A DNA stretch of 64,000 nt from positions 124,001-188,000 of the forward strand of contig JAVGVS010000167.1 in assembly GCA_032718565.1 (NCBI GenBank), in the 5' to 3' direction. The stretch's first letter is position 1; every line of letters begins with the position of its first letter. Of this stretch, positions 35,025 to 47,700 are shown piece after piece. Made by a program: the position numbers and the translations under genes. The stretch comes from Distichodus sexfasciatus (Eukaryota; Chordata; Actinopteri; Characiformes; Distichodontidae). The notes under the pieces are model-generated. The model was not told where the DNA came from, did not search any database, and was given only the letters and a program-made list of their open reading frames with translations.

Positions 35025-35573
35025 GAAGAAGAACTCCAAGATTTATACAACGCCACGGAGGAGGAATGGTGGTCTGGCGCTGGTCTGGTTTTCGACCATC
35101 CTGGACAGGGCCAATCAAGCAGCAGCCGGCTTCTTCACTTGCGGCAAGGTATGGGAACCGTCTTTGACTATTCAATATCTTTTTGTATCCTTGCTGCAGA
35201 CTCCAGAGAGCACTGTTCGCAATCTACGGGGGGGGGGCTTAGTTTAGAGTTGCAATGGGAGCTCGCCTGCAGGGACATAGGGCTGTCCCTGGACGGACTC
35301 ATTCAGCTGGCAACTTCACTGGACAGCCAACTACGGGACAAGCGGCGTCCACGCTCTCCTCCTCATTGCCCTCCACCTCCAAGAGCTTCAGCCATCATTT
35401 CAAGTGCCCCTGTCCAGAGCAAGCCAATGCATCGTCGGAGGTGGGCGACAGGGGCCTGCCTATATTGCGGCCAAACCAGCCATTGGAGGGACAAGTGTCC
35501 CTCCTCAGTAATGTTCCCCCTCAGTACAGAGACTTTGTTTTCCCAGTGTAGGTTTGCTTCTGACTCTACTTGA
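35019..35573 (+). pseudogene. Gypsy gag with CCHC knuckle
   Basis: The frame opens with an ATG lying in the last bases of the LTR and runs to 35573. It ends in a CCHC knuckle, CLYCGQTSHWRDKC (about 35450-35495). An overlapping +2 frame (to 35551) carries VPPQYRDF, the motif that normally precedes reverse transcriptase. The expected protease region between knuckle and RT is therefore missing. The knuckle-to-RT junction is cut by the BEL element. Confidence 0.7.
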
Positions 35574-37739
35574 TCAGCTCCATCTCAGCCTTGGACAAAT
35601 CTTTGATGGTAAGATCTTTCTTTTTCATAGCTGTTTTCATTATAGACATTTGTTGTTTGAACATGGATTCCTGGCCCTCTGGGCTAATTTTATACTTTCG
35701 TATAGCCTCATCTAACGCTTTTCTTGCTTTACCTAGATACCGCAGCTCTTCTCCCAAGCGCAGAATCCAGGCGGTTGCTTTCTTTAGTTTGTGCCAACTG
35801 GAGTAATACACTATAAATCGATCTATTGGATCTATGTTGCCTGCCACTGAACTTGAATGCAGTGTAGCAGCTGATATTTTCACTTCTTCGCTGTGTTCTG
35901 TCAGGTTGTTTAGCTATTCAGGTTGTTCTGGCCATTCATTCTCGTTCACTAAGAAACTAGGCCCTTGAAACCAGCTCGTACTTGTCATGAAGCTATCTAC
36001 ATTCAAGCCTCACAACGCCAGATCAGACAGGTTCTGAGAGGTGTTGACGTACTTCCATTGGGCACGGGTGGTAGCTTCTCTGATATAGGAGACGGTTTGC
36101 CACAAAGGTTTTAAAATGGAGGGCGTCATTCTCGATGTATTTTAGTACTGTAGTACTGTCTGTCCAGAAAATTGAATTTGTCAAAGGAAGTTGAAGCTCT
36201 TCCGTTAGTAGTTGATCTAATTTAACTGCAACCATCGCGGCTGTCAGCTCCATTCTAGGGATTGAGACTTGCTTAAGAGGGGCGACTCTAGATCTACCCA
36301 TCAAAAAACAAATGTGTTTCTCTTCTCGTTCGTTTGTCAACAAGAGATATGACACTATGCCATAACCATTCTGACTTGCATCTGAGAAATGATGAATTTA
36401 TGCAGACTTCGTGGGGCTGAATGAGATGGGCTTGAAACATCGACTCACACGAAGTTCTGCCAACTTCTCAAGATCTGATAGCCATTTCTGCCATGCTCGG
36501 CGTGGCTTGTCTGGAATCTCTTCATCCCAGCCTTTCTTCTATTTATGAAGGCCACTTTTAATGAGTTTAGCAGATAGGATAAGCGGTCCTAAAAATCCCA
36601 TGGGGTCATACACAGAACTAACAACTGAGAAAATGCCTCGCAACGTGTTGGGGTTTTTGGGTAATTCAATCATGAACCTGAAACTATCAGAGTTTGTACA
36701 CCATTGTACGCCTAGCTCTCATTCTATTGGTAGCTTATCGTGTTGCAGGTGTAGGTCTTTAACCTCATCTGCCTTTTCACTGTTGGCGATAGAACTCAGC
36801 ACTTTCCTACTGTTGCTTACCCACTTAGTCAAACAAAACCCGCCCCTGGCACAAAATTTAATTAATTCATTCATAAGACTAGTAGCTTCGTCTTCTGTGA
36901 CAATCGATTTCAAGCAATCGTCTATGTAGAAGTTTTGAAGGACTGTCTGTGTGACCTCTGTCGATGTCTCTGTAGGTGCATCTAATGCTGTTCTTTTTAG
37001 CGTATACAAGGAGCAATTAGGAGATGACGTAGCCCCGAATAGGTGCACACACATTCTGTATTCTTCTACTTTCTAATTTAGTTCTCCATCTGGCGACCAT
37101 AAGAAGAGCAATAAATCTGCATCCTCTTCTGGCACTTGCACCTGATAGAACATGGATTCAATATCTGCCGATAGCCTCCTGCCTAAACCTCAGCAGTACT
37201 CCAAGAAGGGTGTTTGTGAGATCAGGTCCCTGTAGTAGTTGTTTGTTCAATGACATTCCTTGATACACTGCTGCACAGTCGAACACAACCCTTAGCTTTT
37301 TCTTTTTTGGATGGTACACCCCGTGATGTGGAATAAACCATACTCTGCCATCGCAATGGTTCAATTTTTCTTCCGGGACTTTTACCGCATAACCTTTCTT
37401 CAGAATGTTGTCCATGAATTTTTTATATTCCTGATAGAAGTCTGGATTTTTCTCGAGCTTTCTCTTTAAGGAATCAAGTCTTTGTTCAGCTATTCTGTGA
37501 TTGCATGGCATCTTGACTTCTTCACTTTTCAAGGACAATTTAATGCAGTAGTGGCCGTTTGTAAGACGTGCTGATGTCAACACAATTTGCACGAATTGTT
37601 TATCTTGTTGTGAAGGCTCTTGTTTGTCTTCACACTGACATTCTGGGAAATCGGTCTCGTAGCATTTTGTTAGCATATCCCCGATATCTGATGCAGAGAT
37701 AAAGTTGATAAAAAAGTTAAGTTCATTAGCATTATTCAA
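35566..37739 (-). pseudogene. BEL/Pao reverse transcriptase, RNase H region and linker
   Basis: On minus: RT start at 37739-37158 (RVWFIPHHGVYHPKKKKLRV, then DLTNTLLGVLLRFR), RT catalytic YIDD (FYIDDCLKS) in 37054-36719, a peptidase-A17/RNase H segment in 36355-36023 (RMELTAAMVAVKL, then FWTDSTTVLKYIEN), and the pre-integrase linker in 35883-35566 ending LTIKDLSKAEMELIK. Frame breaks separate the pieces, so no full-length product is possible. Confidence 0.8.
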
Positions 37740-37758
37740 TTCCTCTTCTTTGTATGTG

Positions 37759-40123
37759 CTAATTGGCCCATTGACTACCCAACCCAGTAAAGTCCTTCAC
37801 AGCATATGGCCCTTTGGTCTGACTATTAATCGTTTCCCAGGGTTCCATGGCTTGGCAGACATTAGAACTGATGAGAAGACCAATGTCTAACTCTAATATT
37901 GTTTCTGGAATTGGTACCTGATTCAGGCAAGGCCATTTATCCAAATCCTTTTTCTGCGGTATGTTAGCCTTTGTTGCAGGTATGTCTGTTTGAGTATACA
38001 CATCTGGCAAACTAATGTACTCTTGTTCATCTAAACCGCACACCATCAGGCCCCTTAGACAACCCACTTTTTGTTCATGTGTCATGGTGCGAAGAACAAA
38101 CTCTTTCTTTTTGCTTCGGATGCCTGACCTTTTGGCTAAATCTTCACTACAGAAAGTTGCAGTGCTCCCTAAAATCTAAAAAGGCATAGGTTTCAACTTC
38201 CTTTGGATCATTCTTATGTTTTACTTTGACAGGTACTATGGGAAGTATTACTTTGTTCCAGGCCCCATTATGCTCTTCCCCTTCAGGCCCTGCCATTAAG
38301 AATGCATTTTTTACTACAGCCTTGCCCTGTGCGCTGTCGCCTATGGTGGCATTTTCCTTGGTATTTTCTGTCCTTGCTGCCTTTTCTGTGTGAAGGATAT
38401 TGGGATGTTTAAGTAGACACTCTGTGCATGTGGCTTTGTTAGCACAGTCCCTGGACAGATGTCCATTAGCAAGACACCCAAAACAGAGTCCATGTGTTTT
38501 CAGGAATTCAATTCTTTCCTTCCAAGACAGTTCCCTAATTTTGCAACACATGCTTAATGCATAATTTTTCTTACAATACAAACAGGGGCTTTGAAAGTAA
38601 CTGACTCAACAGCTGTAACTATGGGTTTCTTGTCGGGTTGACCCTTTATGGCGCACTTTTCTGTAGCAGATGTGTTCACTGCAAAGCTGCTTCTTTTGTG
38701 TTCACTTTTTCTGAAGCCAAATCTCTTTGTGCTTTCTTGTCTACCTGGGATAGAGTCTTGAATATCTCCAAACAATAGGTCATTAAGTGCTTTAGCTTGT
38801 TGACAAATGAAGTCCACCATGTCAGAGAATGTGACTTGTCTTTGTTTCTCATCTTGAATACGTTGAGCAGAATATCTCCACATCTCCCTCATTTTGTATG
38901 GAAGTTTGGATATGATGCACTTCATGTTGGTTTTGGTGTTCAGTTCTGCGATGTAGTTTACATCATCCACTGCATTCTGACATCCAGTCAGGAACAAAAC
39001 AAAAGCGTTCAATCCCTTTTTATCTTCTGATTTTATTTATGGCCACTCTATTGCCTTTTCGATGTAGGCGCTACTTATTTTTCATCTATCGCCAAATTGA
39101 CGTTCAAGCAGTTTTTTAGCTTGTTTGTATGCTTGGTCTGGGTGCATGTTCTCACAGCTACTAACAAGTTCTTGTGGCTCCCCTCTTGTAAACTGTTTTA
39201 AATAATACAACCAGTCTTGTTGATCGTCAGTTTTGCTTTCGCTGATGTGTTCGAACGCTTTTATGAAAGATCTGTAGTTAAGAGGATCTCCTGTGAACAC
39301 GAAAATTTCTCTATGAGGCAGTTGAGTCAGACTTTGTTGTTTGACGAGCATCTCAGAGGTATTATTCTGACGCTCAGCCATCTCGGTCTGACGCTGCAGT
39401 ATTTGATGCAGTTCTTTAGTAGAATCTGGCTGCTGAATTTCTTTTACAGGCAAACTAAACTGTCTGCTTAAGGGATTTGCAGTTGGCTTGGAACTGATTA
39501 GGTTCACACTTGCTGTTATCGATTTGTTCTTTCTTTATGCTAGCTAAAGGTTTTGGTCTGATTCTAGATGGTTCTGAGGAGTCGTCTGACGACTCATGTC
39601 CACTCTCACACCCTCTATAGACCTTTAATCTAGCATTTGATATGGCAAGCTTGGCTTGCATTTACAACTGCTTCTTTCTTGCTCTCAAGCGAGCCTCCTC
39701 CTGCTCCCTTTCTCCCTTCAAACGAGCCTTCTCCTGCTCCTTTGCTGCCCTAATTGTTTCTCTTAAGCTTTAAGTGACTTACTAAACTGGAAGCTCCATG
39801 GATGCTTACTTTTGCTTTTCTTTGGACTTACTTTGTTGACAAGCTAGCCAGCCATATAACGCAAAAGAGGAAAAAATATCTGACCTGGCACCTTCAGACT
39901 TCTTCAGACCTCGATCCTTTGGACCTTCTTTGGACTTCCTCTTCGGACTTCCTCTTTGGACTTCCTGTTCGGACTTCTTCTTCAGACTTCTTCTTTGGGG
40001 GAAGCTTGATGCAGCCATCGCAAGATGCCTCTGTAAGTTTTTGGATTTCTTGAACTTCGCTGGTGGTTTCCGTTTTCTTTCTTGATAGCAAAAGTTTTTT
40101 GACTTAATGTGAGAGCAGCTCAT
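37759..40123 (-). pseudogene. BEL/Pao gag, zinc knuckles and protease region
   Basis: On minus: a Glu/Lys-rich leader with degenerate GAAGTCC repeats (39990-39890); a gag segment (39661-39082) with FVFTGDPLNYRSFIKAFEH, the DUF1759 signature; further gag at 39012-38554; knuckles at 38581-38147 (CFGCLANGHLSRDC, CTECLLKH); and a DUF1758-like protease tail at 38085-37759 (LDIGLLISSNVCQAMEPWE). Several frameshifts are present, and the protease active-site triad is not intact (YAFLDFRE where a D-S/T-G is expected). Confidence 0.75.
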
Positions 40124-40290
40124 GCTGTCCTATTTGCCTCAAACTCAGAACTTTCTTTGCACGTGACACATATCCAAAAAAGAGTCTTGAGTCCTGAGTG
40201 TCTTTGGTTGTCTTTTCTTTACTACAATTCAAAGTTTTACAAGCAAGAGATGAATCCCTAAGACTACAAAGATACTTTATGTGACGTTAC

Positions 40291-42990
40291 ATGATGGTCA
40301 GAAAACTCTTTTCGGCCACTAAGGCGGCCTCCCTTCCTCCTCACTGGCCCTGGGACTGCGCTATCGATCTCCTACTGGGTAAAACACCTCCTCAGTCACG
40401 TATTTATCCGTTGTCCGAGCCGGAGAATTGGGCGATGGAGGAGTACGTGGCTCAGACCCTCTGGCAGGGGTATATTAGCAAATCAAGGTCCCATGCTTCT
40501 GCCATCTTCTTTGTTTTAAAAAAAGATGGCTGACTCTGGCCCTGTATAGATTACCGTGGGCTCAACGAGGTCACAGTGAAGTATACCCACCCACTTCTTT
40601 TAATCCCTGCTACCATTGGGCAGCTCCAGGGGGTGACAGTTTTTACAAAGCTGGACCTCTGGAGTGCGTACAACCTGGTGAGGGTTTGAGCAGGGGACAA
40701 GTGGAAGAGCACCTTCAGCATGGCATCCAGGCATTACCAATATAATGTGATGCCATATGGGCTTGCTAACACCCCCTCTGTGTTTCAGAGTTTTGTAAAT
40801 GATGTCCGAAGGGACATGCTCGATCGATTCGTAGTAGTGTATATTGACGATATTCTATTTTTTTCCTGAACCCATACAGAGCACTGGTCATGTCCAGAGT
40901 GTGTTGGCTCACCTGCTCAAGCACCAGTTGTACGTGAAAGCCAAGAAATGCGAGTTCCACCAGTCAGAGGTCTCCTTTCTCAGTTACTGCCTCAGCACTA
41001 AGGAGGTTTCTATGGAGGAAGCTAAGGTGCAAGCCATCTCTGAGTGGCCAGAGCCCAAAATGGTAAAAGAGTTACAGCGTTTTCTGGGGTTTGCCAATTA
41101 CTACCATAGTTTCATTAGGAACTACAGTACAGTAGCTGCTCCTTTGACATCCCTCCTCTGAGGTAAGCCTAAATGGGTGCAATTCACCCCTGAGACCAGG
41201 GAAGCCTTTCAAATTTTAAAAGAGAAATTCACTACAGCACTTTTCCTGAAGATGCCAGACCCCAAAAAACCATTCACTGTAGAGGTAGATGCCTCAGAGG
41301 TGGGATTGAAGGCAGTACTGTCACAACTCCATTCTGGCCATTTACACCCCTGTGCTTACTTTTCTAGGAAGCTGACGGAAGCAGAAGGAAATTATAACAT
41401 TGGTAATTGTGAGCTGCATGCTGTTAAGGCCACCCTGGAAGAATGGCACCAGCTGCTGGAAGGGGCGCAGCACCCACTCTTAGTGCTCACCAACCACTGC
41501 AACCTCAAATGTAACTGGCAAGCGAAAAGATTGAACATTCGTCAGGCTCAGTGGAACTTGTTCTTTTCGAGGTTACATTTTTCAATCTCTTTTTGCCCAG
41601 GTAAGGACAACACTAAGGCGGACACGCTGTCACTGCAATTTAACTCTCCCAAAACCTCCAAAGAGGCAGAGCCCATTCTACCCCCCTCTGTACTGGTCGC
41701 TCTCATCACGTGGGACCTAGATGAGGAGATAGCCAGAGAGACCCAGGTCACCCTGGGCCCTCCTGGTTGTCCACCTCATCTGGTGGACATACTGGAGTGA
41801 CTCAGGCAGGGGGTGATAGAGTGGGCTCACACAAATCCAGCGACTGGTTACCCTGGGATTACTCGGACCCAAGAATTGATTGCAAAGAAATATGATGGAA
41901 ATATGAAGGAATTGATTGTAAAAAAAAAAATTAGGTCCATGGAGCCGTTTCATCTTGCTTTGTTTGTGCCATCTCTAAGAGTTCACGTCTCCTACCCACC
42001 AGGAAATTAATGCCCCGGCCAATACCTGACAGGCTGTGGACTTTGTCACAGATCTGCAAGTATCTAAGGGCTACACAGTTGTTTTGGTGGTGGTGGACAG
42101 GTTTTCAAGGGGGTGCTGCTTTATACTGTTCTGTTCGCTCCCCTCTGCTCTCCAGGTAGCAGAGGCCCTGTTCCAGTATGTGTTCTGGTACTATGGTATC
42201 CCCGAGGCAGTCCTGTCTGACCGGGGTCCCCAGTTCATCTCATGGTTGTGGAAAGCATTCCTGATGCACCTGGGGACCACGGTCTGCCTGACCTTGGGAT
42301 ACCACACCCAAACAAACGGTCAGGCAGAGTGGGCCATCCAAGAGCTCAGCAGGTTCCTACACCCCTGCTCTGTCCCTGGGACATGGAACCATCAGAGGCA
42401 CCTGGGGTGGATGGGGTGGTTCTGGGCGTACTCTGCCCACCAGAGGAGGTCTGCCCAGCCATGCTGCCAGCACAGAAGGGGCACACACCTCCATCCAGCA
42501 GGCAGTTTGTAGATTTGAGGATCAGGCCAACCGCCGTAGGAGGACGGGACCTCCGATTAAGGAGGGTGACAGGGTGTGACTATCAACAAAGGACTTACAT
42601 CTTAACCTCCCCAGTTCTAAACTGTCTCCCCGGTAAGATGGTCCATTCCTTGTGTTGTCCCAGGTAAACCCAGTATCGTTTAAGCTCCAGTTACCACCCC
42701 ATATGTGTGTTCACCCTGTGTTTCATGTGTCTCTCCTCAGGTCAGTCACTGCGGGACTGCTGCATGAGGGAGACACAGCCGAGACCCCTCCAGAAGAGCT
42801 GGTGATTGAGGGTTCGACCGGGTTTATCGCCTCCTCAACTCCCGCAATCGAAGGGGTGGTCTGCAATACCTGGTCGACTGGGAGGGTTATGGTCCCAAGT
42901 ACAGGAGTTGGGTCCCGGTGCATGATGTTCTTAGTCAGGAGCTGATTGAGGACTTCCACCGCTTGCGACCGGATTGCCTGGCTCCCCATC
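40291..42990 (+). pseudogene. Gypsy pol: RT, RNase H, integrase and chromodomain
   Basis: RT runs from about 40311 to 41160, with CIDYRGLNEVTVKY, FTKLDLWSAYNLV and VVYIDDILFF. RNase H is at 41177-41640 (EVDASEVGLKAVLSQ, then YFSRKLTEAEGNYNIGNCEL). Integrase is at about 41800-42500 (MDFVTDL, VVVDRFS, then GIPEAVLSDRGPQFIS and HTQTNGQAEWA). A chromodomain is at about 42815-42960 (LQYLVDWEGYGP, then SWVPVHDV). At least four stops or frameshifts break the frame. Confidence 0.85.
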
Positions 42991-43092
42991 CGAGGGGTCG
43001 TCCTCCTAGGGGATCCCAGCCCCTTCACCAGGTTATGCAAAGGGGCGGTTCTGGACGCCCTTTGGGAGGTTGCAGCCCTGGAGGGCAGGTAG

Positions 43093-43932
43093 TGTCACGG
43101 CCGCTCCCCCTTTGGTGGCCATGCCACGCTCACGGTTTAGTATTGAGTATTGAGTCGGGAAGGTGGGTCTGTCTCTTGGGATCATGTTTCGGTGTCTTCC
43201 CTTCATGTTTATTAGCTCACGTCAGGTTTTCGCGCAGTTGTGCACTTCCCTGCTAGCTCACACCCTACTTCCGGGTCTAGTGTCTGCACTTCGCGTCCAC
43301 TACCTAGTAGCTCACTTCCCAATTAGATCGCTCCTACTTCCGGGTTTTTGTGTACACTTTGTGTTCCCCTTATTAGTAGATCACAAGTGTATTAGATCGC
43401 ATGTTTGCTTTCAGTTATTATTTCGAGCACCTAGTTTTGATTACTTTCTGCATTCTTATTGGTTTATTGGTTTATTAGCTCATTTCATTTGGTTATTTTA
43501 ACCCGGTCCGATCCGGCATTACTTTCACGCAACTGGCAGCTCCTTGTGTTTTCCGGCTTCACGAATGTGTGTTTTCTCTTTCGGTTCAGGCTCGTGCTAC
43601 CCGGCTAATCGGGGCGACGGTTCACCTTGGGCTTATTCAAGAGTTGGAATGTTTGGATCCTTCTGCTTTCCCAGTAGCTGGGATTTGGATCTTCCTGGTT
43701 GTTCCAGAACAGAGTCATTCGAGTGGCGTTCATCCCTGGATTTTCATAGTGGGAGCACAAGACCGTTTGTTTATTTTTTGGATCAAGACCTGGTTTTTCT
43801 TTGCCTCGTTGGAGAGTTTTTTGTTGTTGTTGTTGTTGTTTTTCGTTTGACATTAAAAACCCACCATCAGTCTGCACCGGCCTTGTCCCCCTCCTAATTT
43901 TTTTCTTTTTTAATCACACAGCACCCATGACA
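43093..43932 (+). repeat. 3' LTR of the Gypsy element, complete
   Basis: 840 bp from TGTCACGGCCGCTCC to CACCCATGACA, preceded by a purine-rich tract (ggagggcaggtag). Its last ~280 bp repeat at 34748-35024. Tc1 transposase sequence resumes directly after it. Confidence 0.85.
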
Positions 43933-44390
43933 CAGTCCAGATCTCAATCCAGTTAAAAATGTATGGTAGAAATCGAGAAAAATGGGACATGACAACATCA
44001 ACTGTCAACTGCTATACAAGAATGTTGGAACCTGATTGATGAAGGATATTGTTTGTCATTAGTGAAGCCCATTTCTCCAAAAATTCAAGCTGTCATAAAA
44101 ACCAGTGTAGGTGCTACAAAGTACCAGTTGTCATTTTTAGGTTGTTCATTCCATATTTTTTTCCCTCAACATTGAGTGATTCCATTATTTTTTCTCTACT
44201 TTTTTTTTCTCTGAAAAAAATTGATATGAATTACGTCATTTAATTTTTCTGAAATATGTTTTACTAAGCCAGAATGATCAGCTATTAAAATAGTTTGGTG
44301 TCATATTTGTAATTTGTTTTTCGATAACAAAGTGAAACAACTGACTGAACATGACTAATAATTCAGTAATTACTGCCAGAGTTTGTAATT
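43933..44390 (+). pseudogene. Tc1 transposase C-terminus and right TIR
   Basis: The + frame starts SPDLNPVKNVW, the conserved block around the last catalytic acidic residue of Tc1 transposases, then a stop. The right inverted repeat runs from about 44150 to 44390. Confidence 0.75.
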
Positions 44391-44650
44391 ATTACATTTC
44401 TTTGAACACTTAACATATTCCAAATGTACGGCAGACAAGAACACAATTATTTTTTTCATTAAAACCCGAAAGGCATCTGATTTACTTGATTTAAAAGATG
44501 GGGGAAATATTGTTTTTGTTATTTATCACTGATGTGTGTGCGTGAAATAAACTAAAATGAAATGTAATTTGTAATTTGAGTAACTTAAACTTTTTACTCC
44601 TAATTTTGTTTACTGTGAATGTATGTGAGCCTGTAGATGAACGGGATGTG

Positions 44651-44715
44651 TGACGTCACGATGGGGCGGGGTTACAGCGTGTGTAGGGGAAGGTGCGGCG
44701 CTGCGAGCATTTAAA
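44651..44715 (+). promoter_or_regulatory. Candidate crip2 core promoter
   Basis: A perfect cAMP-response element palindrome TGACGTCA (44651-44658), a GC box GGGGCGGGG (44663-44671) and a TATA-like TTTAAA (44710-44715) lie in order 71-135 bp upstream of the crip2 ATG. Elements are seen; use is inferred. Confidence 0.5.
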
Positions 44716-44785
44716 GCCCGGCATTAATAAACCCTATTAATAGACTTCACATCACACTTACACATACATTCTATTTCACTGGGAA

Positions 44786-47700
44786 ATGGCATCGAAATGT
44801 CCCCGATGTGAGAAGACGGTGTATTTTGGTGAGTTCTGCTTCACGTTGTCCTCCTGCCTGGCGTTTCATTTGGCGTTTCAGTAGCATCACTGTGTTCTGT
44901 AATAAAAGAGATCTGATGCTGTGTTAGAGGTGTGTGAGATGGAGGCGGTGAGAATGCTGGTCCTGATGATCGCGGTGTGGAATATAAAAGGTCTGAGCTA
45001 CAATCCAACGAAATGCACAGCCATAATTTCAGAACCGGCTGGCATGGAGAGCTCCCAACAAAAATGAGTTGTGCATGTGCGTGTGTGTGTGTTGATCGTA
45101 GGGAGAAAGGAGAGAAAGAGACAGACACCACCCATACTCCTACACACACAAAGACGCAAACACACTGTCGCACAACCACAGAGGCATGCTGCATTGTATT
45201 TGCACGTTATTAGGCTGCAGTACATAAATGCATGAGCAAAAGCCGGAGGGCGGTGCAGGTGAAGCAGATTTGTGTTTGAGGATGTGTATCTCATGTTGGT
45301 GCGGTCAGCAGCGTAACTGTGGACTCGTGGTGGATTTCCACCCTAAATTTCAGATTAGCAGCAACAATAATGGAGAGCTGGACATTACACAACACACGGC
45401 TATAAATCACTGAATAAGAGAGGACTCATTTCATACAACAGGCATGTCAGAGACTGCCAGTTGTGTGTCTGTGTGTGTGTTGGGGTGGGAGGTTAAGTAT
45501 TTGTGAGGATAGAAATAATGTGATAGGAAAACATACGATATGCCAAAATCTTTTTTGATGACAAAAATACTATTAAAACTACAAGCAAAATAATATTAAA
45601 TTAAAATAATACGAAAGTTCCGCATTTTCAAAGATTTAAAAAAAAAATAAAGAGGTTTTAACCTTAGGGTTAGGTTTAGCTGTAGTATTATTTACATCTA
45701 CTCAAAATGAGACTCTCTTTGGATCTCTCTATAATGCCTCATTTTTGCATTTCTGTCTTCTATTCTGTCTTCTGTACTTGTATAGCCGTTGTTTATATAT
45801 TGTGTAACATTTAGGTTGTTATACAGTTCTTGTGCAATATTGGTGTAAAATGTTTTGTGTAGTATTGTTACAGTCTTCGCTGGTCTCACGATTTGATTAA
45901 ATGAAATATCTCGATGCATCACGATACATCAATTTTTCTACATTACTTTACATTGCACCCAGATATGGCATGGATCGCAGATTGGGCACCCATAGTTACT
46001 ACCAGGATGTTATTTTGACCTAGATTTTTTTTGCCCCTAGCCAGAAAATCACCAAGCAATGACATTGTGATATAACAGATTATGGCCTGCCACCACATCG
46101 ATGCAGAATCGCCCATGTCTGCATCGCGATGCATGGATTATGTAATTAATTTAACTTAGTACACCTAACCCCCTACTACACAGTGTTCATGTGTTTCTGT
46201 GGCTGCTTTCTAAAGCTCCCTGAGGAATGTGGTGGGATATTCTGGGCCAGTCAGGTATAGAGATTAGAGATAAGAGTGTGTCACTGTATCAGTGTTACAC
46301 ACACACACAACTCTGAGCCAGTGGCAGGGCGTGTTCTGCGCTGAATTGGTGGACATTTTTGGAAGGGACACTTTGTATGGATTCAGAACAGGGTTGGATT
46401 GTGGTCTCACACTGCACTCAATATTTCCATTGTATACACACATGGGAAAATAAATATTATTGTACAGGATCATACAGAAATATCTCAACTCAGGGAACCA
46501 CTTAGGTATCACAATGCTGCCAGAAGAAAATCTGTATGTATAATATAATATACTGAAATAATTATTACAAACCTATAAATACCTATTCTGAATATTACAA
46601 ACTTGATGTCCTCAGAAAATCTGAAATACTAACTTGAGGAGAGGAGGCAGAGTGTTACTGAGTTGTGTCTCTGTGTCCTGCTTCCCCCCTTGTCCACAGC
46701 CGAGAAGGTGACATCACTCGGGAAAGACTGGCACAAATTCTGCCTGAAATGTGAACGCTGCAACAAAACATTGAATCCTGGAGGACATGCCGAGGTAAGC
46801 ACAGCGAGAGAGAGAGAGAAATGTACATAATAGAATAATAGTTAATAGGCTCCCTGATAACTTATTTGTAATGAAGAGATTCTCTTTAAACAGACAGAAT
46901 ATACATTCTATGATTATATGTGTTTTCTTTTCTCAGCATGATGGGAAACCATACTGCCACAAGCCCTGCTATGCTGCCCTCTATGGACCAAAAGGTGTAG
47001 TACATCTACAGTAATTAGCATTTGTATCTTTGATTTGTGCTGTTTGTGTAAAGTAGGACGTTTTCTCGCTGGATGCCACAAACATTTCATTAGAGATGCA
47101 GTCTCAACATCTCAGTATCATAATTAGTCATATTTGGGTAAACACAAAAGCAATATCAAATTTCCTTCCAAAATACTAAAACTAGGGAAAAGATCTGTGA
47201 TATATCTTGTAATTGTTAAGTGATTATAAAGATATTTGAGTAGGTGGTCCATAAACAGACATTTAAACTAACCTTTAACCAAACTAAATTCATTGCACTT
47301 AATGAACATTATTGAGCTGTATTGTTCTCTCTTCTCTTTGCAGGTGTAAATATTGGTGGTGCTGGCTCCTATGTGTACGAGGTGCAGGCCACTGACGCCC
47401 CTGGCAGCTGTGCCACAGAAATGGTTCCCCAAGTTGAGGAGAGAAAAGCGCCTGCTCAAACCCGGGGTCCTGTGAAGGGTGAGGCAATCAGAACCACAGA
47501 CATCACCTGATGACCTACTTCCATACTGACCAGCTTCTCCCATTTTAATTGTGTGTTCTCCCCATCTGCTCCTGTAGCATCTCATTTCATCATTCTAATT
47601 CTTCGTTAACCAGTCTTCTCTCAGTGTCTGTGTCTGGCTGTTTTCTCCTACACTTTTGTGTCTAGTCAGTTTCTTATGTTCCCTGTCTCCATGTTTATTC

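Larger units (their letters stand above)
35550..40290 (-). mobile_element. BEL/Pao retrotransposon inserted in the Gypsy element
   Basis: Read on minus from about 40289 (TGTAACGTCACATAAAG, an LTR-like start) it contains a gag region (DUF1759-like), zinc knuckles, a DUF1758-like protease, Pao-type reverse transcriptase and RNase H-like peptidase-A17 region. It stops in the linker before integrase near 35570. The integrase and a full 3' LTR are missing. The Gypsy VPPQYRDF motif lies just left of it and FSATKAASLPPHWPWDCAI just right, so it split the Gypsy pol just upstream of RT. Confidence 0.8.
34748..43932 (+). mobile_element. Ty3/Gypsy chromovirus-type retrotransposon, interrupted
   Basis: A truncated 5' LTR (34748-35024) matches the last third of the complete 3' LTR (43093-43932). 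Between them are a gag with a zinc knuckle, then, after a BEL insertion, reverse transcriptase, RNase H, integrase and a chromodomain. Frameshifts and stops show it is dead. The first ~560 bp of the 5' LTR and about 400 bp of the adjoining Tc1 gene are missing, which points to a deletion at the left junction. Confidence 0.85.
33286..44390 (+). mobile_element. Tc1-like transposon with long TIRs, carrying nested LTR elements
   Basis: The left end (33286-33540) and right end (about 44150-44390) are inverted copies over roughly 200-250 bp. Shared blocks include atgttcagtcagttgtt, aaatatgacac, ctgaacattctggctta and tatggaatcat (or close variants). Tc1 transposase N-terminal and C-terminal parts lie inside each end at 34390-34746 and 43933-44050. 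Between them is a Gypsy chromovirus that itself contains a BEL/Pao element. The whole is decayed. Confidence 0.75.

Noticed and set aside
35255..35551. Separate 98-codon frame
   Set aside because: It is the shifted continuation of the Gypsy gag/pol, not an independent gene.
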